From: Xenorhabdus stockiae
GTDB taxonomy: Bacteria > Pseudomonadota > Gammaproteobacteria > Enterobacterales > Enterobacteriaceae
NCBI RefSeq assembly: GCF_002632825.1
Contig: NZ_NJAJ01000001.1
Coordinates: forward strand, 124,001-188,000
Direction of reading: 5' to 3'
Length of the DNA: 64,000 nt
The notes beneath the pieces were generated by a model. It searched no databases and was not told where the DNA came from. It saw only the letters and a program-made list of their open reading frames with translations. Within the stretch, counting starts at the first letter, position 1; each line of letters starts with the position of its first letter. Positions 50,210-59,410 of this stretch are shown in pieces. Both the position numbers and the translations under genes were made by a program.

Positions 50210-50319
50210 ATAGGCATTTTTCACGGCTAATAAGAGGTTTCAGTTCTATAAATAATAATGCACCGGAGATTTATTGCATTGTCATCATTACTGGACTGGT
50301 GCCATATGAGGAATAAAAA

Positions 50320-51294
50320 ATGAAAATATTAAAAACATTATTAGTGACTACTGGTTTACTTTTCAGTGTCAATACCTTTGCAGCCAGCGCCCCTGACAGA
50401 ACTGAATGTATCGCTCCAGCCAAACCCGGTGGCGGGTTTGACTTAACCTGTAAATTAGCTCAAGTCTCATTATTAGAAACTAAAGCCATTAATTCTCCTA
50501 TGCGGGTCACATTTATGCCCGGTGGAGTCGGTGCTGTTGCCTACAATGCTATTGTTGCCCAGCGGCCTGCTGAGCCGGGGACGATTGTCGCCTTTTCCGG
50601 TGGTTCGCTACTAAATCTTGCTCAGGGAAAATTCGGGCGCTACAACGTGAATGATGTGCGCTGGCTGGCGGGTGTTGGTACTGATTACGGTATGATTGCC
50701 GTTCGTCAGGACTCTCCTTATAAGACTTTAAAAGATCTCATCAATGTATTTCAGAGCAATCCCGCCAATATTGTATTTGGTGCCGGTGCCTCCATCGGCG
50801 GTCAGGATTGGATGAAAACTGCATTACTAGCCAAAGAAGCTGGTATTGATCCACACAAAATGCGTTATGTCGCCTTTGAAGGTGGTGGAGAAGCGCTTAC
50901 GGCCCTGCTGGGTAACCATATTCAGGTTTTTTCCGGCGATATCAGCGAAGCGCTACCTTACCTGACAAGTGATAAGATTCGTGTTCTTGCTGTCTATGCA
51001 GACAAAAGACTTGATGGCGTTCTGGCTGATATCCCGACAGCTAAAGAACAGGGTTACGACATTGTATGGCCGGTGATCCGGGGTTTTTACATGGAACCGA
51101 AAGTTTCTGATGAACAATATCAATGGTGGGTTGACACGTTCAACAAACTGCAACAAACAGACGAATTTAAAAAACAGCGTGAGCTGCGAGGTCTGTTTGA
51201 ATTCAATATGACAGGCAAAGAGCTGGATGATTATGTGAGAAAACAGGTTACTCAGTACCATGAAATGGCTAAATCTTTTGGTTTAGCAAAATAA
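50320..51294 (+). CDS. tctC: Tripartite tricarboxylate transporter, periplasmic binding protein TctC
   Basis: This 324-residue protein is strongly similar to Salmonella TctC, which binds citrate/tricarballylate for the TctAB permease. A signal peptide is evident (MKILKTLL...FSVNTFA, cleavage near residue 22). The mature protein shows the Bug/TctC fold segments PAKPGGGFDLTC, MPGGVGAVAYN and FGAGASIGGQDW. The first gene of tctCBA. The two-component genes tctDE found beside it in Salmonella are not present in this window. Confidence 0.95.
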   Translation: MKILKTLLVTTGLLFSVNTFAASAPDRTECIAPAKPGGGFDLTCKLAQVSLLETKAINSPMRVTFMPGGVGAVAYNAIVAQRPAEPGTIVAFSGGSLLNLAQGKFGRYNVNDVRWLAGVGTDYGMIAVRQDSPYKTLKDLINVFQSNPANIVFGAGASIGGQDWMKTALLAKEAGIDPHKMRYVAFEGGGEALTALLGNHIQVFSGDISEALPYLTSDKIRVLAVYADKRLDGVLADIPTAKEQGYDIVWPVIRGFYMEPKVSDEQYQWWVDTFNKLQQTDEFKKQRELRGLFEFNMTGKELDDYVRKQVTQYHEMAKSFGLAK

Positions 51295-51307
51295 GAAGGA
51301 CTGAATT

Positions 51308-51739
51308 ATGAGTGATCGTATTTTTGCCGTCATCTGGTTAGCGCTATGCGGAATAGGGCTAGTCATTGGGTGGGGTATCCATAGTGAATACAGTTATGAA
51401 CCACTAGGCCCGCGCCCTTTCCCGATTGCTATTATTTCGTTAATGGCACTGTGCGCACTGCTGCTACTATTCAGAAAACCTGAAATAGTTAACTGGCCTG
51501 CTCCACAAACATTACTCCGTTTATTATTGCTGATTACCTCACTGATCTTTTATGCCGGAACGTTTGAGTGGTTAGGCTTCCCTCTGGCAACAACATTATT
51601 GACTGTCAGTATCGCATTGCTATTTAACGCCACGCTTCCCGCGGCAATTGTTTCTGGCTTGATCTTAGGCACCTCTCTCTTTTTTATCTTTGATCGCCTG
51701 TTAGATGTCACTCTGCCAATTGGTAGCCTGTTCAGGTAA
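51308..51739 (+). CDS. tctB: Tripartite tricarboxylate transporter small permease TctB
   Basis: This 143-residue inner-membrane protein has four hydrophobic segments (about 7-25, 38-55, 68-88 and 95-130), the small membrane subunit of the TTT transporter. It begins 13 bases after tctC with AGAAGG upstream and ends 10 bases before tctA. Confidence 0.93.
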   Translation: MSDRIFAVIWLALCGIGLVIGWGIHSEYSYEPLGPRPFPIAIISLMALCALLLLFRKPEIVNWPAPQTLLRLLLLITSLIFYAGTFEWLGFPLATTLLTVSIALLFNATLPAAIVSGLILGTSLFFIFDRLLDVTLPIGSLFR

Positions 51740-51749
51740 GGAGATCAAA

Positions 51750-53273
51750 ATGGATACATGGATATACCTAACACAGGGTTTTGAAGTCGCATTAATCCCT
51801 AAAAATCTGGTCATTGCATTAATCGGGTGTTTTATTGGTACTGTTGTTGGCCTGCTTCCGGGTCTTGGCCCAATCAATGGTGTTGCAATTTTATTACCTC
51901 TGGCCTTTGCTCTGAAGCTCCCGGCAGAATCCGCCTTAATCTTACTGGCAACGGTCTATATTGGCTGTGAATATGGAGGGAGGATATCTTCAATTCTGCT
52001 GAATGTGCCGGGGGATGCCGCTGCTATTATGACCGCGCTGGATGGGCACCCGATGGCAAAACAAGGGAAAGCCGGGGTTGCATTATCTATCTCAGCAGTC
52101 AGTTCATTCTGTGGCTCAATTCTGGCTATTGCCGGGATCATTTTATTTGCGCCTCTTCTGGCAAAATGGTCTTTAGCATTCGGGCCTGCCGAATATTTTG
52201 CCCTGATGGTTTTTGCAATTGCCTGTCTTGGTAGCATGATGAGCCAAAACCCGGTGAAATCGCTACTGGCGGCCTTGATTGGTTTGGGTTTAGCCACCGT
52301 TGGCGTTGATTCCAATACCGGTGTTTATCGCTTCACCTTCGATAGTGTCCACCTCTCCGACGGAATTCAGTTTATTGTCGTTGTCATTGGGCTGTTCTCT
52401 GTCAGCGAAATTCTGTTGATGCTGGAAAGCACGTCTACCGGCCAAAAAGTAATAAGTAAAACCGGAAGATTACTGTTTAATAAAAAAGAAGCTAAAGCCT
52501 GTACCGGGCCAATATTACGCTCATCAGTTATTGGCTTCTTTGTCGGAATACTGCCCGGCGCCGGAGCGACCATTGCCAGCGCAATCACCTACATGACAGA
52601 AAAAAGAATCAGTGGTAACAGTGATTCGTTCGGTAAAGGTGATATCCGGGGGGTTGCTGCCCCTGAAGCGGCCAATAATGCATCCGCTTGTGGTTCCTTC
52701 ATTCCCATGCTGACACTTGGTGTCCCCGGCTCAGGCACTACTGCGGTAATGATAGGCGCACTGACGCTCTATAACATCACTCCGGGACCTGCGATGTTTA
52801 CCGAACAGCCAGATATCGTGTGGGGACTAATCGCTGCACTGCTTATTGCTAATATTCTATTGCTAATTATGAATATCCCAATGATTGGCCTATTTACCCG
52901 TATGCTAAGTATTCCACTGTGGTTTTTAGTGCCGGTCATTGCCAGTATTTCAGCAGTCGGCGTTTATGCTGTACACAGCACCACGTTCGATCTGATGTTA
53001 ATGGTTGGTCTGGGGGTTTTTGGTTACATTCTCAGGAAAATGAACTTCCCAATGTCGCCACTTATTCTGGGGTTTGTGCTTGGTGAAATGCTGGAGCAAA
53101 ACTTAAGGCGGGCACTTTCAATCAGCAATGGTAGTTTTGATATCCTGTGGAGCAGTGCTATCGCTCAGTCTCTGCTGGTTTTAGCTGCACTGGTTCTTAT
53201 TATTCCGCCTACATTACTGATCATTCGCAAAAAACGGCAGAAGAGCAGGAAAATTTATAGCCAATCCACATAA
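51750..53273 (+). CDS. tctA: Tripartite tricarboxylate transporter large permease TctA
   Basis: This protein of about 507 residues has 10-12 membrane segments and is the ion-coupled TctA permease. The family signature regions [17 protein letters not shown] near residue 30 and [17 protein letters not shown] near 270 are clear. Start is ATG 51750 with AAGGAG upstream; the longer frame from 51705 overlaps tctB and is rejected. Convergent with fabB 50 bases downstream. Confidence 0.95.
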   Translation: MDTWIYLTQGFEVALIPKNLVIALIGCFIGTVVGLLPGLGPINGVAILLPLAFALKLPAESALILLATVYIGCEYGGRISSILLNVPGDAAAIMTALDGHPMAKQGKAGVALSISAVSSFCGSILAIAGIILFAPLLAKWSLAFGPAEYFALMVFAIACLGSMMSQNPVKSLLAALIGLGLATVGVDSNTGVYRFTFDSVHLSDGIQFIVVVIGLFSVSEILLMLESTSTGQKVISKTGRLLFNKKEAKACTGPILRSSVIGFFVGILPGAGATIASAITYMTEKRISGNSDSFGKGDIRGVAAPEAANNASACGSFIPMLTLGVPGSGTTAVMIGALTLYNITPGPAMFTEQPDIVWGLIAALLIANILLLIMNIPMIGLFTRMLSIPLWFLVPVIASISAVGVYAVHSTTFDLMLMVGLGVFGYILRKMNFPMSPLILGFVLGEMLEQNLRRALSISNGSFDILWSSAIAQSLLVLAALVLIIPPTLLIIRKKRQKSRKIYSQST

Positions 53274-53323
53274 CTGATGAATTGGCTTTTATTCAGAATG
53301 ATAAAATTTTCAGTTTCAGAAAA

Positions 53324-54538
53324 TCAGTCAGAATATTTACGCATTACCAAAGATGCATTTGTACCACCGAACCCGAAGCTATTGGACATCACTGTTGTTA
53401 GCTCGCGTTCGGTCGGTTCTGTAATAATATTCATACCAAGCGCTTTTTCATCCAACTCTTCGATATTAATGCTCGGTGCAATAATCCCGTGCTCCAGCAT
53501 CAACAGGCTATAAATTGCTTCCTGAGCACCCGCCGCTCCCAAAGAATGCCCGGTCATCGCCTTAGTCGCTGAAATTGCAGGTGTGTTATCACCAAATACT
53601 TCTCTGATAGCTTCCAGCTCTTTCAGGTCACCAACCGGTGTCGATGTGCCATGTGTATTGATATAGTCTACTTCACCATCCATACCGTCCATGGCCATTC
53701 TCATACAGCGAACAGCCCCTTCGCCTGAAGGTGCTACCATGTCCATACCATCGGAATTTGCTCCGTAACCAATAACTTCAGCATAAATATGCGCGCCACG
53801 GGCTAATGCATGTTCTAATTCCTCAACAACCACGATACCGCCACCGCCTGCGATAACAAATCCGTCACGGTTTTGGTCATAAGTACGGGAAGCACGATCC
53901 GGCGTTTCATTATATTTGGTGGAAAGCGCACCCATTGCATCAAATTCACAGGCTATTTCCCAGCTAAGCTCTTCACCACCACCAGCAAAAATAACATCCT
54001 GTTTGCCAAGCTGAATTAATTCAACAGCATGACCGATACAATGCGCAGAGGTCGAACAAGCGGAGCTGATCGAATAGTTCACGCCTTTAATTTTAAATGG
54101 TGTTGCCAGACAGGCTGAAATACCGGAAGCCATTGTTCTTGTAACCATATAAGGCCCGACTCCCCGTAAGCCACGGGAACGCATACCGTCCGCACAGACA
54201 ACCTGATTATGAGGAGAGCCACCACCCGAGCCGACAACCAGCCCTGTGCGTAAATTAGAAACCTGATCATCTGACAGGCCGGAATCTTTAATTGCCTCGT
54301 CCATTGCCAGGTAAGCATAAACAGAAGCATCACTCATAAAGCGCTGTGTTTTTCGGTCAATCAAACCTGTTGTATCCAGTTTGACATTTCCCCAAACTTG
54401 GCTGCGAAGCCCCATTTCTTTGAATTCTTCGGAAAAAGTTATCCCGGAAAGGCCTTCTTTCAGAGATTTAAGCACCTCTTTCTGGTTATTACCAATACTG
54501 GAAACAATTCCCAGACCAGTGATTACTGCTCTTTTCAT
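53324..54538 (-). CDS. fabB: Beta-ketoacyl-ACP synthase I FabB
   Basis: This 404-residue condensing enzyme of type-II fatty-acid synthesis is essential for unsaturated fatty acids. Active-site Cys161 (SSACSTSAH) and the two His motifs ([23 protein letters not shown]) are intact. It is a housekeeping enzyme and separate in lineage from the fcl ketosynthases. Its promoter carries FabR and FadR operators. Divergent from mnmC. Confidence 0.98.
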   Translation of the reverse strand: MKRAVITGLGIVSSIGNNQKEVLKSLKEGLSGITFSEEFKEMGLRSQVWGNVKLDTTGLIDRKTQRFMSDASVYAYLAMDEAIKDSGLSDDQVSNLRTGLVVGSGGGSPHNQVVCADGMRSRGLRGVGPYMVTRTMASGISACLATPFKIKGVNYSISSACSTSAHCIGHAVELIQLGKQDVIFAGGGEELSWEIACEFDAMGALSTKYNETPDRASRTYDQNRDGFVIAGGGGIVVVEELEHALARGAHIYAEVIGYGANSDGMDMVAPSGEGAVRCMRMAMDGMDGEVDYINTHGTSTPVGDLKELEAIREVFGDNTPAISATKAMTGHSLGAAGAQEAIYSLLMLEHGIIAPSINIEELDEKALGMNIITEPTERELTTVMSNSFGFGGTNASLVMRKYSD

Positions 54539-54587
54539 TAATTACCTCATCAATATGTTTACCTGCGGGATTTCCTACTCGCACTTT

Positions 54588-54605
54588 AGCGTACACTTGT
54601 ACGCT
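54588..54605. promoter_or_regulatory. FabR operator of fabB
   Basis: AGCGTACACTTGTACGCT is a perfect 18-base palindrome matching the FabR (YijC) site known from E. coli fabA/fabB. It lies about 50 bases upstream of the fabB start. FabR represses here in response to unsaturated acyl thioesters. Confidence 0.85.
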
Positions 54606-54606
54606 G

Positions 54607-54624
54607 AACAAGTCCGATCAGGTT
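54607..54624. promoter_or_regulatory. FadR operator of fabB
   Basis: AACAAGTCCGATCAGGTT, next to the FabR site, corresponds on the minus strand to the E. coli fabB FadR site (GATCGGACTTGTT core). FadR activates fabB when long-chain acyl-CoA is low. Confidence 0.75.
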
Positions 54625-54753
54625 AAAAATCGTGGAACAATTGATCAGAGTCAGTTCTTAAGATCCTCTATAGGTGGTGTAACCGCATCAAGACCGTTAA
54701 AATCCCCCATTATTCTTCGCAACAATACAGGTCTTATTTTGAAAAACAGTATC

Positions 54754-56799
54754 GTGAAAAACAGTGCTATCAGTAGCGCGACCCTAAGCTGGAATGAACA
54801 GGGAACACCTATTTCTGAGCAGTTTGATGATGTTTATTTTTCAAATCAAGACGGGTTGGAAGAAACGGTATATGTATTTTTGAAAGGTAATCATTTTCCT
54901 CAACGTTTTAACACACACCCTCGTTCTGATTGCGTTATTGCTGAAACCGGATTTGGTACAGGGTTAAATTTTCTGGCGATATGGCGCGCTTTCTCAGCTT
55001 TCAGGCAGCAGTCACCCGATGCCACATTAAACAGACTGCATTACATTAGTTTTGAAAAATATCCATTAAAAATCGCAGACCTAAAAAATGCCCATCAGCG
55101 CTGGCCAGAACTTCAGCCATTCTCTGAGAAATTATGTCAACAGTGGCCCTTACCACTCTCAGGTTGCCATCGATTAATTCTGGATAATGGTGCTATCACG
55201 CTGGATCTTTGGTTTGGTGATGTAAATGAGCTATTACCCAAGATAACTTCTGGCTTGAAAAGCAAAATTGATGCATGGTTTTTAGATGGTTTTGCCCCAG
55301 CTAAAAATCCACAAATGTGGAGCGAACAACTGTTCACTTCTATGGCAAAATTTTCCCGTCCGGAAGGGACATTTGCGACATTTACTTCCGCTGGTTTAGT
55401 TCGCCGTGGATTACAAGAAGCAGGCTTTGATGTCAAAAAAATAAAAGGTTTCGGACGTAAAAGAGAGATGCTGACGGGCACTTTACTTCCCACAGTTCAT
55501 AATCCCAGCTCCGATACTCCCTGGTTTACCCGCCAAAGCGCAACATACACTGACGATATCGCCATTATTGGCGGCGGTATTGCCAGCGCACTGACTGCCC
55601 TAGCTTTATTGCGTCGTGGTGCAAAAGTCACCCTGTATTGTCAGGATGAACACCTCGCACAGAATGCATCAGGTAATCAACAAGGCGCATTGTACCCCTT
55701 ACTGAATGGTCAGAATGATCCACTAGAGCGATTTTTCACCTCCGCATTTACCTTTGCCCGTCGCCAATATGATCACCTGACTGATCAGGGCGTTTTATTT
55801 GATCATCAGTGGGATGGAGTTAGCCAGCTGGCCTACGATGAAAAATCGGATAAAAAAATATCTGGGATACTCCAAACAGTATGGCCAGAAGAAATTGCTG
55901 TTGAAATGGATCGCCAGCAACTGAGCCAGATTAGTGGGCTGGATGTCAATTATCATGGGGTACATTATCCACAGGGCGGATGGTTATATCCGGGACAGTT
56001 GACTCAGGAAGCCATCAAGCTCGCACAACAACGTGGTATGTGTACGCACTTCAACCATAAAATAATACGTCTGGCTCAATATGAAAACGGCTGGCAGCTA
56101 CATATTGAACATCAGGGACAAGTACAGCTTAAAACCCATAAAGTGGTTGTTATTGCCAATGGACACTGTTTGCCACAATTTGAACAAACTGAAAAGCTCC
56201 CAGTGACTGCTGTTCGTGGACAGGTTAGTCATATCCCAACTACCAAGCATCTCAGCCAGCTAAAAAGTGTACTCTGTTACGATGGTTATATGACGCCTGC
56301 CAATCCACAGAATCAATATCACTGTATTGGCGCAAGTTACCAGCGTAATTTTCTGGATATTGAATATTCCACCGTCGAGCAACAAGAAAACCGAGACCGT
56401 TTATTGAAGTGTTTTCCTGATGTTGAGTGGGTAAAAGAGGTTGATATATCAGAAAATAAGTCTCGTCAGGGAATACGCTGTGTCATTCGGGATCATATGC
56501 CAATGGTGGGTAATGTGCCTGTTCTCAAAGAGATTCTGAAAAAGTATGCCAACTTGCCCCAACAAATGCAGTCCGGAGAGAAAATTGACGAGTCCCCTTG
56601 TTATCCTGACCTGTTTGTTATTGGTGCGTTAGGATCTCGTGGATTATGCTCTGCCCCTTTAAGTGCTGAGTTACTCGCAGGACAAATTTTTGGTGAAGCT
56701 CTACCGCTTGATGATGAAACATTAGCGGCTTTAAACCCTAATCGCTTCTGGGTCAGAAAACTGTTACGTGGAAAAAAGGTAAAAACAGAAAAACCTTAA
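54754..56799 (+). CDS. mnmC: Bifunctional tRNA mnm5s2U biosynthesis protein MnmC
   Basis: This protein of about 681 residues performs the last two steps of mnm5(s2)U34 synthesis in tRNA. The N-terminal SAM-dependent methyltransferase shows [15 protein letters not shown] and [14 protein letters not shown]. The C-terminal FAD oxidase, which removes the carboxymethyl group, shows [18 protein letters not shown] near residue 270 and a C-terminal [10 protein letters not shown]. The start codon is not ATG: GTG 54754 aligns with the E. coli N-terminus, while TTG 54739 would add five residues; neither has a strong ribosome site. The locus is adjacent to fabB as in E. coli. Confidence 0.95.
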   Translation: MKNSAISSATLSWNEQGTPISEQFDDVYFSNQDGLEETVYVFLKGNHFPQRFNTHPRSDCVIAETGFGTGLNFLAIWRAFSAFRQQSPDATLNRLHYISFEKYPLKIADLKNAHQRWPELQPFSEKLCQQWPLPLSGCHRLILDNGAITLDLWFGDVNELLPKITSGLKSKIDAWFLDGFAPAKNPQMWSEQLFTSMAKFSRPEGTFATFTSAGLVRRGLQEAGFDVKKIKGFGRKREMLTGTLLPTVHNPSSDTPWFTRQSATYTDDIAIIGGGIASALTALALLRRGAKVTLYCQDEHLAQNASGNQQGALYPLLNGQNDPLERFFTSAFTFARRQYDHLTDQGVLFDHQWDGVSQLAYDEKSDKKISGILQTVWPEEIAVEMDRQQLSQISGLDVNYHGVHYPQGGWLYPGQLTQEAIKLAQQRGMCTHFNHKIIRLAQYENGWQLHIEHQGQVQLKTHKVVVIANGHCLPQFEQTEKLPVTAVRGQVSHIPTTKHLSQLKSVLCYDGYMTPANPQNQYHCIGASYQRNFLDIEYSTVEQQENRDRLLKCFPDVEWVKEVDISENKSRQGIRCVIRDHMPMVGNVPVLKEILKKYANLPQQMQSGEKIDESPCYPDLFVIGALGSRGLCSAPLSAELLAGQIFGEALPLDDETLAALNPNRFWVRKLLRGKKVKTEKP

Positions 56800-56837
56800 A
56801 TTACACTGATGTCGCACGGCAATAATGAAACTAATCT

Positions 56838-56866
56838 CCAGTCACGTAGATAAGTTATGTGACTGG
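56838..56866. terminator. Hairpin after mnmC
   Basis: CCAGTCAC (56838-56845) and GTGACTGG (56859-56866) form a perfect eight-base-pair stem 40 bases past mnmC and 25 bases before the convergent GNAT gene. Likely shared terminator, without an obvious U-run. Confidence 0.55.
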
Positions 56867-56891
56867 GGGCACTAACTGAATTACAATCGGT

Positions 56892-57410
56892 TCATATAAT
56901 TATAGGGCGTTTCATAGCACAACGCTGTTCTGCCGAAAAACCATATTCAATTTCACCTTGCAAAATCTGTTGTAATTCCTCACCCATTTCTTGCGGTTCC
57001 AAGATAACAAACCCCAGTTTTTGGTAAAAAGGCGCATTCCAAAGGACATTACGGAAAGTTGTTAAAGTGACAGACTGTAATTTGCGTTGCTTAGCTACTT
57101 GAATAACTGTTTCTATTAATTCCTTGCCTATACCCTTTCTTTGCCAATCTCCATGCACAGATAGCTCAAAAATATGTAACCCGTCCTCCAGAGTTTTCAC
57201 CAGAATAAAACCTACAGGAACACCCTTATTATTTATTGCAACCCAGCTATTGTGTTGCACAATATAACCCAAATGTTGTTGTTCAGTCTGTATATGACCA
57301 TCAGAAATCCAGGCTAGTTCAGGTATAAGACAAAATAGTTGCGCAGCGGAATGTTCAATTATAGCTAACTGATTTATATCTGATAACTGTGTTGGCCGAA
57401 TAGTAAACAT
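56892..57410 (-). CDS. GNAT-family N-acetyltransferase
   Basis: This protein of about 172 residues has the acetyl-CoA binding motif RKGIGKELI near residue 98 and the C-terminal WNAPFYQKLGFV typical of GNATs; the acceptor is unknown. Start is ATG 57410 (MFTIRPTQ) preceded by GAGGTGG; an upstream in-frame start at 57503 lies inside the neighbouring coiled-coil gene and is rejected. With that gene it forms a two-gene insert between mnmC and yfcL, absent from the E. coli order. Confidence 0.85.
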   Translation of the reverse strand: MFTIRPTQLSDINQLAIIEHSAAQLFCLIPELAWISDGHIQTEQQHLGYIVQHNSWVAINNKGVPVGFILVKTLEDGLHIFELSVHGDWQRKGIGKELIETVIQVAKQRKLQSVTLTTFRNVLWNAPFYQKLGFVILEPQEMGEELQQILQGEIEYGFSAEQRCAMKRPIII

Positions 57411-57430
57411 TATACCACCTCGGTAATTAT

Positions 57431-58042
57431 TCAGGATGGAAGCATCAATTTCATTGCGGCGATAATAATACCAGAAAAACCAAACATCATTGTTACCATC
57501 CACTTTGTCTGAGATGTTATTTTCTCTAATAGCGTCTTATGGATAGATGCCATTTCTTTATTTACAGATGCAATCTCAGTATGGATAAGCACCTTTACTG
57601 ATTCAATATCAGCCTTAGTTGCATAGGTATTTTTTATAATTCCTACGTCTATTTTTAGCTCAGTTACATCTGTTTTTAGATCTGCTACGTCTGACTTTAA
57701 CTCTATTACGTCTGTTTTTAATTGTTTTACATCTGTCTTTAGCTCTGTTACATCTGATTTTAACTCTATTACGTCTGTTTTTAATTGTTTTACATCTGTC
57801 TTTAGCTCTATTACGTCTGTTTTTAACTGTGTTACGTCTATTTTTAACAGTGAAACATCTGTTTTTAATTGTGAAACATCTACCCCCATATTTTCAAATC
57901 TTTTTTCTAATATTACATTCATTTCCGTTCTCCCTGTCAGGTTGAAAGTACTAAAACTTATCGATTCAGGTAAAAAGTACTTTTTATATTGCTGATTGTG
58001 ATCCCCATATTCCCTTTGAACAACATTGTCCTCAATTCTCAT
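57431..58042 (-). CDS. Heptad-repeat coiled-coil protein with C-terminal membrane anchor
   Basis: This protein of up to 203 residues has no recognised family. Residues 55-138 are twelve consecutive heptads of the form D-V-x-x-L-K-T/S/I, an almost ideal parallel coiled coil with Val and Leu at core positions. Residues 139-175 are a further helical region. A hydrophobic segment (about 178-200, VTMMFGFSGIIIAAMKLML) anchors the C-terminus in a membrane. ATG 58042 has GGAGGTGG upstream; an internal ATG at 57922 (MNVILEKRF) also has a ribosome site and may be a second start. It resembles small repeat proteins such as Borrelia Bdr in architecture only. Function unknown. It ends 20 bases before the GNAT gene. 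Confidence 0.75.
   Translation of the reverse strand: MRIEDNVVQREYGDHNQQYKKYFLPESISFSTFNLTGRTEMNVILEKRFENMGVDVSQLKTDVSLLKIDVTQLKTDVIELKTDVKQLKTDVIELKSDVTELKTDVKQLKTDVIELKSDVADLKTDVTELKIDVGIIKNTYATKADIESVKVLIHTEIASVNKEMASIHKTLLEKITSQTKWMVTMMFGFSGIIIAAMKLMLPS
57629..57880 (-). repeat. Twelve 21-base coding repeats (coiled-coil heptads)
   Basis: Each unit encodes one D-V-x-x-L-K-x heptad. Within the array a higher-order 63-base unit is present twice nearly unchanged (encoding ELKTDVKQLKTDVIELKSDV), which points to recent tandem duplication. In-frame copy-number change would alter coil length without a frameshift. Confidence 0.8.
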
Positions 58043-58423
58043 ATACCACCTCCGAAATATCCTTTTTCTATTCTGTGTTTTTAAAGAGAATTTACATTTG
58101 TAATTTTTAAATAACAGATTAATAATTGCATTTTAAATTCATACATTAGCAATAAATTTAAAATACATTGTTTTTCCATAATGCTACAAACTCTATCATC
58201 ATTCATTTTTTAAATCATCAGCTGTTCCACTAATAACAAAATAAAATCTCAAATAATATATAACAAAATCATTAAATTACGCAGACACGTAACTTTAATA
58301 TATAAAAATCAAATCTTACTACCCAATAATTTTACTTTATTTCTTTCATAAAAGAACATTCAATATTTAAGATTATCTGTTATTTATCATTAATTGCGAA
58401 GCGCTACGCATTTCTATGTAAGA
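58043..58423. other. AT-rich gap between coiled-coil gene and yfcL, no gene seen
   Basis: About 380 bases of very AT-rich DNA. I see no supported frame or RNA gene. It probably includes the promoter of the coiled-coil gene at its left end. Confidence 0.6.
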
Positions 58424-58444
58424 GAGGGCTGTAAAACAACCCTC
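58424..58444 (-). terminator. Hairpin downstream of yfcL
   Basis: GAGGG and CCCTC arms with an additional TGT/ACA pairing lie 17 bases after the yfcL stop on the minus strand. Plausible terminator of the epmC-yfcL pair; U-run weak. Confidence 0.5.
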
Positions 58445-58460
58445 AAAATAGCGTCAAAAA

Positions 58461-58736
58461 TTATGATCTCGCACTATCCAGTAGCTTTTTCCAAGTGGAT
58501 AAAATCAAAACCTGATCCGGCGGTGTCAATTCGCCAGCCTTAATCGCTTTCTGAACGCTTTCCTCTACACGCTGATGAAGCTGTTCAATAGTATTGGCAC
58601 CTTCCTGCTCCAGTTCAGCAACAGCCAGTGTCAGATGCCCGCGGAGGTATCCACCAGCAAATAATTCGTCATCACTGGCATATTCAACCATGTCATCTAT
58701 CTGTGCCAGAATGCGTGTTTCAAACTCTGCGAGCAT
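58461..58736 (-). CDS. yfcL: YfcL family protein
   Basis: This 91-residue protein is closely similar to E. coli YfcL, a small cytoplasmic protein of unknown function. Conserved segments are DDMVEYASDDELFAGGYLRGHLTLAVAELE and the C-terminal ...QVLILSTWKKL region. It lies 21 bases after epmC on the same strand, the E. coli order. Confidence 0.93.
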   Translation of the reverse strand: MLAEFETRILAQIDDMVEYASDDELFAGGYLRGHLTLAVAELEQEGANTIEQLHQRVEESVQKAIKAGELTPPDQVLILSTWKKLLDSARS

Positions 58737-58757
58737 TGTTTTTCCTCAAAAATCAAA

Positions 58758-59309
58758 TCAGTTAGCAAAAGGATCTTCCGGGTCAGGAAAATGTTCTGCC
58801 TTTAGTGGAGGGGTATTGTAAAACGATTGCAGGGCGCGAATAAAGCGCGCCGCACGTAGGGGGATTCCATTTTCAAGGTATGCAATGACCTGAGTATGAA
58901 CTTTCCGCTGAAAAGCAAAACGATCCGGCTCAAAATCACCGTCGAGATTATCGCAACTAATGTTGAACGGAAAGCCCGCAGCCATACAGAATAGCCACTC
59001 TAACGCCTGAGGTTTAATTTCGACTTTTTCGAATTCAGCCTGAGTTTGAGCATCGCGGCCATCGGGACAATACCAATAACCAAAATCAACCAATTTACGA
59101 CGCTCTGTACCTGCAATGCACCAATGGGAAATTTCATGTAATCCGCTGGCGTAAAAGCCGTGGGCAAATACGACCCGGTTATAAACTTCTTTATCATCTG
59201 CGGGTAGATAAATTGGCTCATCATCACCTTTGATCAAACGGGTGTTATAGTCATCGCTAAAGCAATCATCAAAAATTTCAATTAGTTGTTGATAATGATG
59301 TTCAGCCAT
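58758..59309 (-). CDS. epmC: Elongation factor P hydroxylase EpmC (YfcM)
   Basis: This 183-residue enzyme hydroxylates the beta-lysylated lysine of elongation factor P. The metal-binding HEISHW motif and the LVDFGYWYCPDGRDAQTQ segment match E. coli EpmC almost exactly. The ATG at 59309 corresponds to the E. coli N-terminus minus a few residues. Confidence 0.96.
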   Translation of the reverse strand: MAEHHYQQLIEIFDDCFSDDYNTRLIKGDDEPIYLPADDKEVYNRVVFAHGFYASGLHEISHWCIAGTERRKLVDFGYWYCPDGRDAQTQAEFEKVEIKPQALEWLFCMAAGFPFNISCDNLDGDFEPDRFAFQRKVHTQVIAYLENGIPLRAARFIRALQSFYNTPPLKAEHFPDPEDPFAN

Positions 59310-59410
59310 TTATTAATACAATCCTAAAAATTAATGTCCTATATCCGATAACATTCGAGTTACGACCAGAAAGTGACAAAGAGGTAACTCGAAAGACAGT
59401 AGATATAAAA

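Noticed and set aside
53300-53324. ATTTTC/GAAAAT hairpin between tctA and fabB as terminator
   Set aside because: Only six AT-rich pairs, overlapping the fabB stop; too weak to call.
57629-57880. Regular 21-base repeats as a CRISPR array
   Set aside because: Units are contiguous, in frame and encode a coiled coil; there are no unique spacers.
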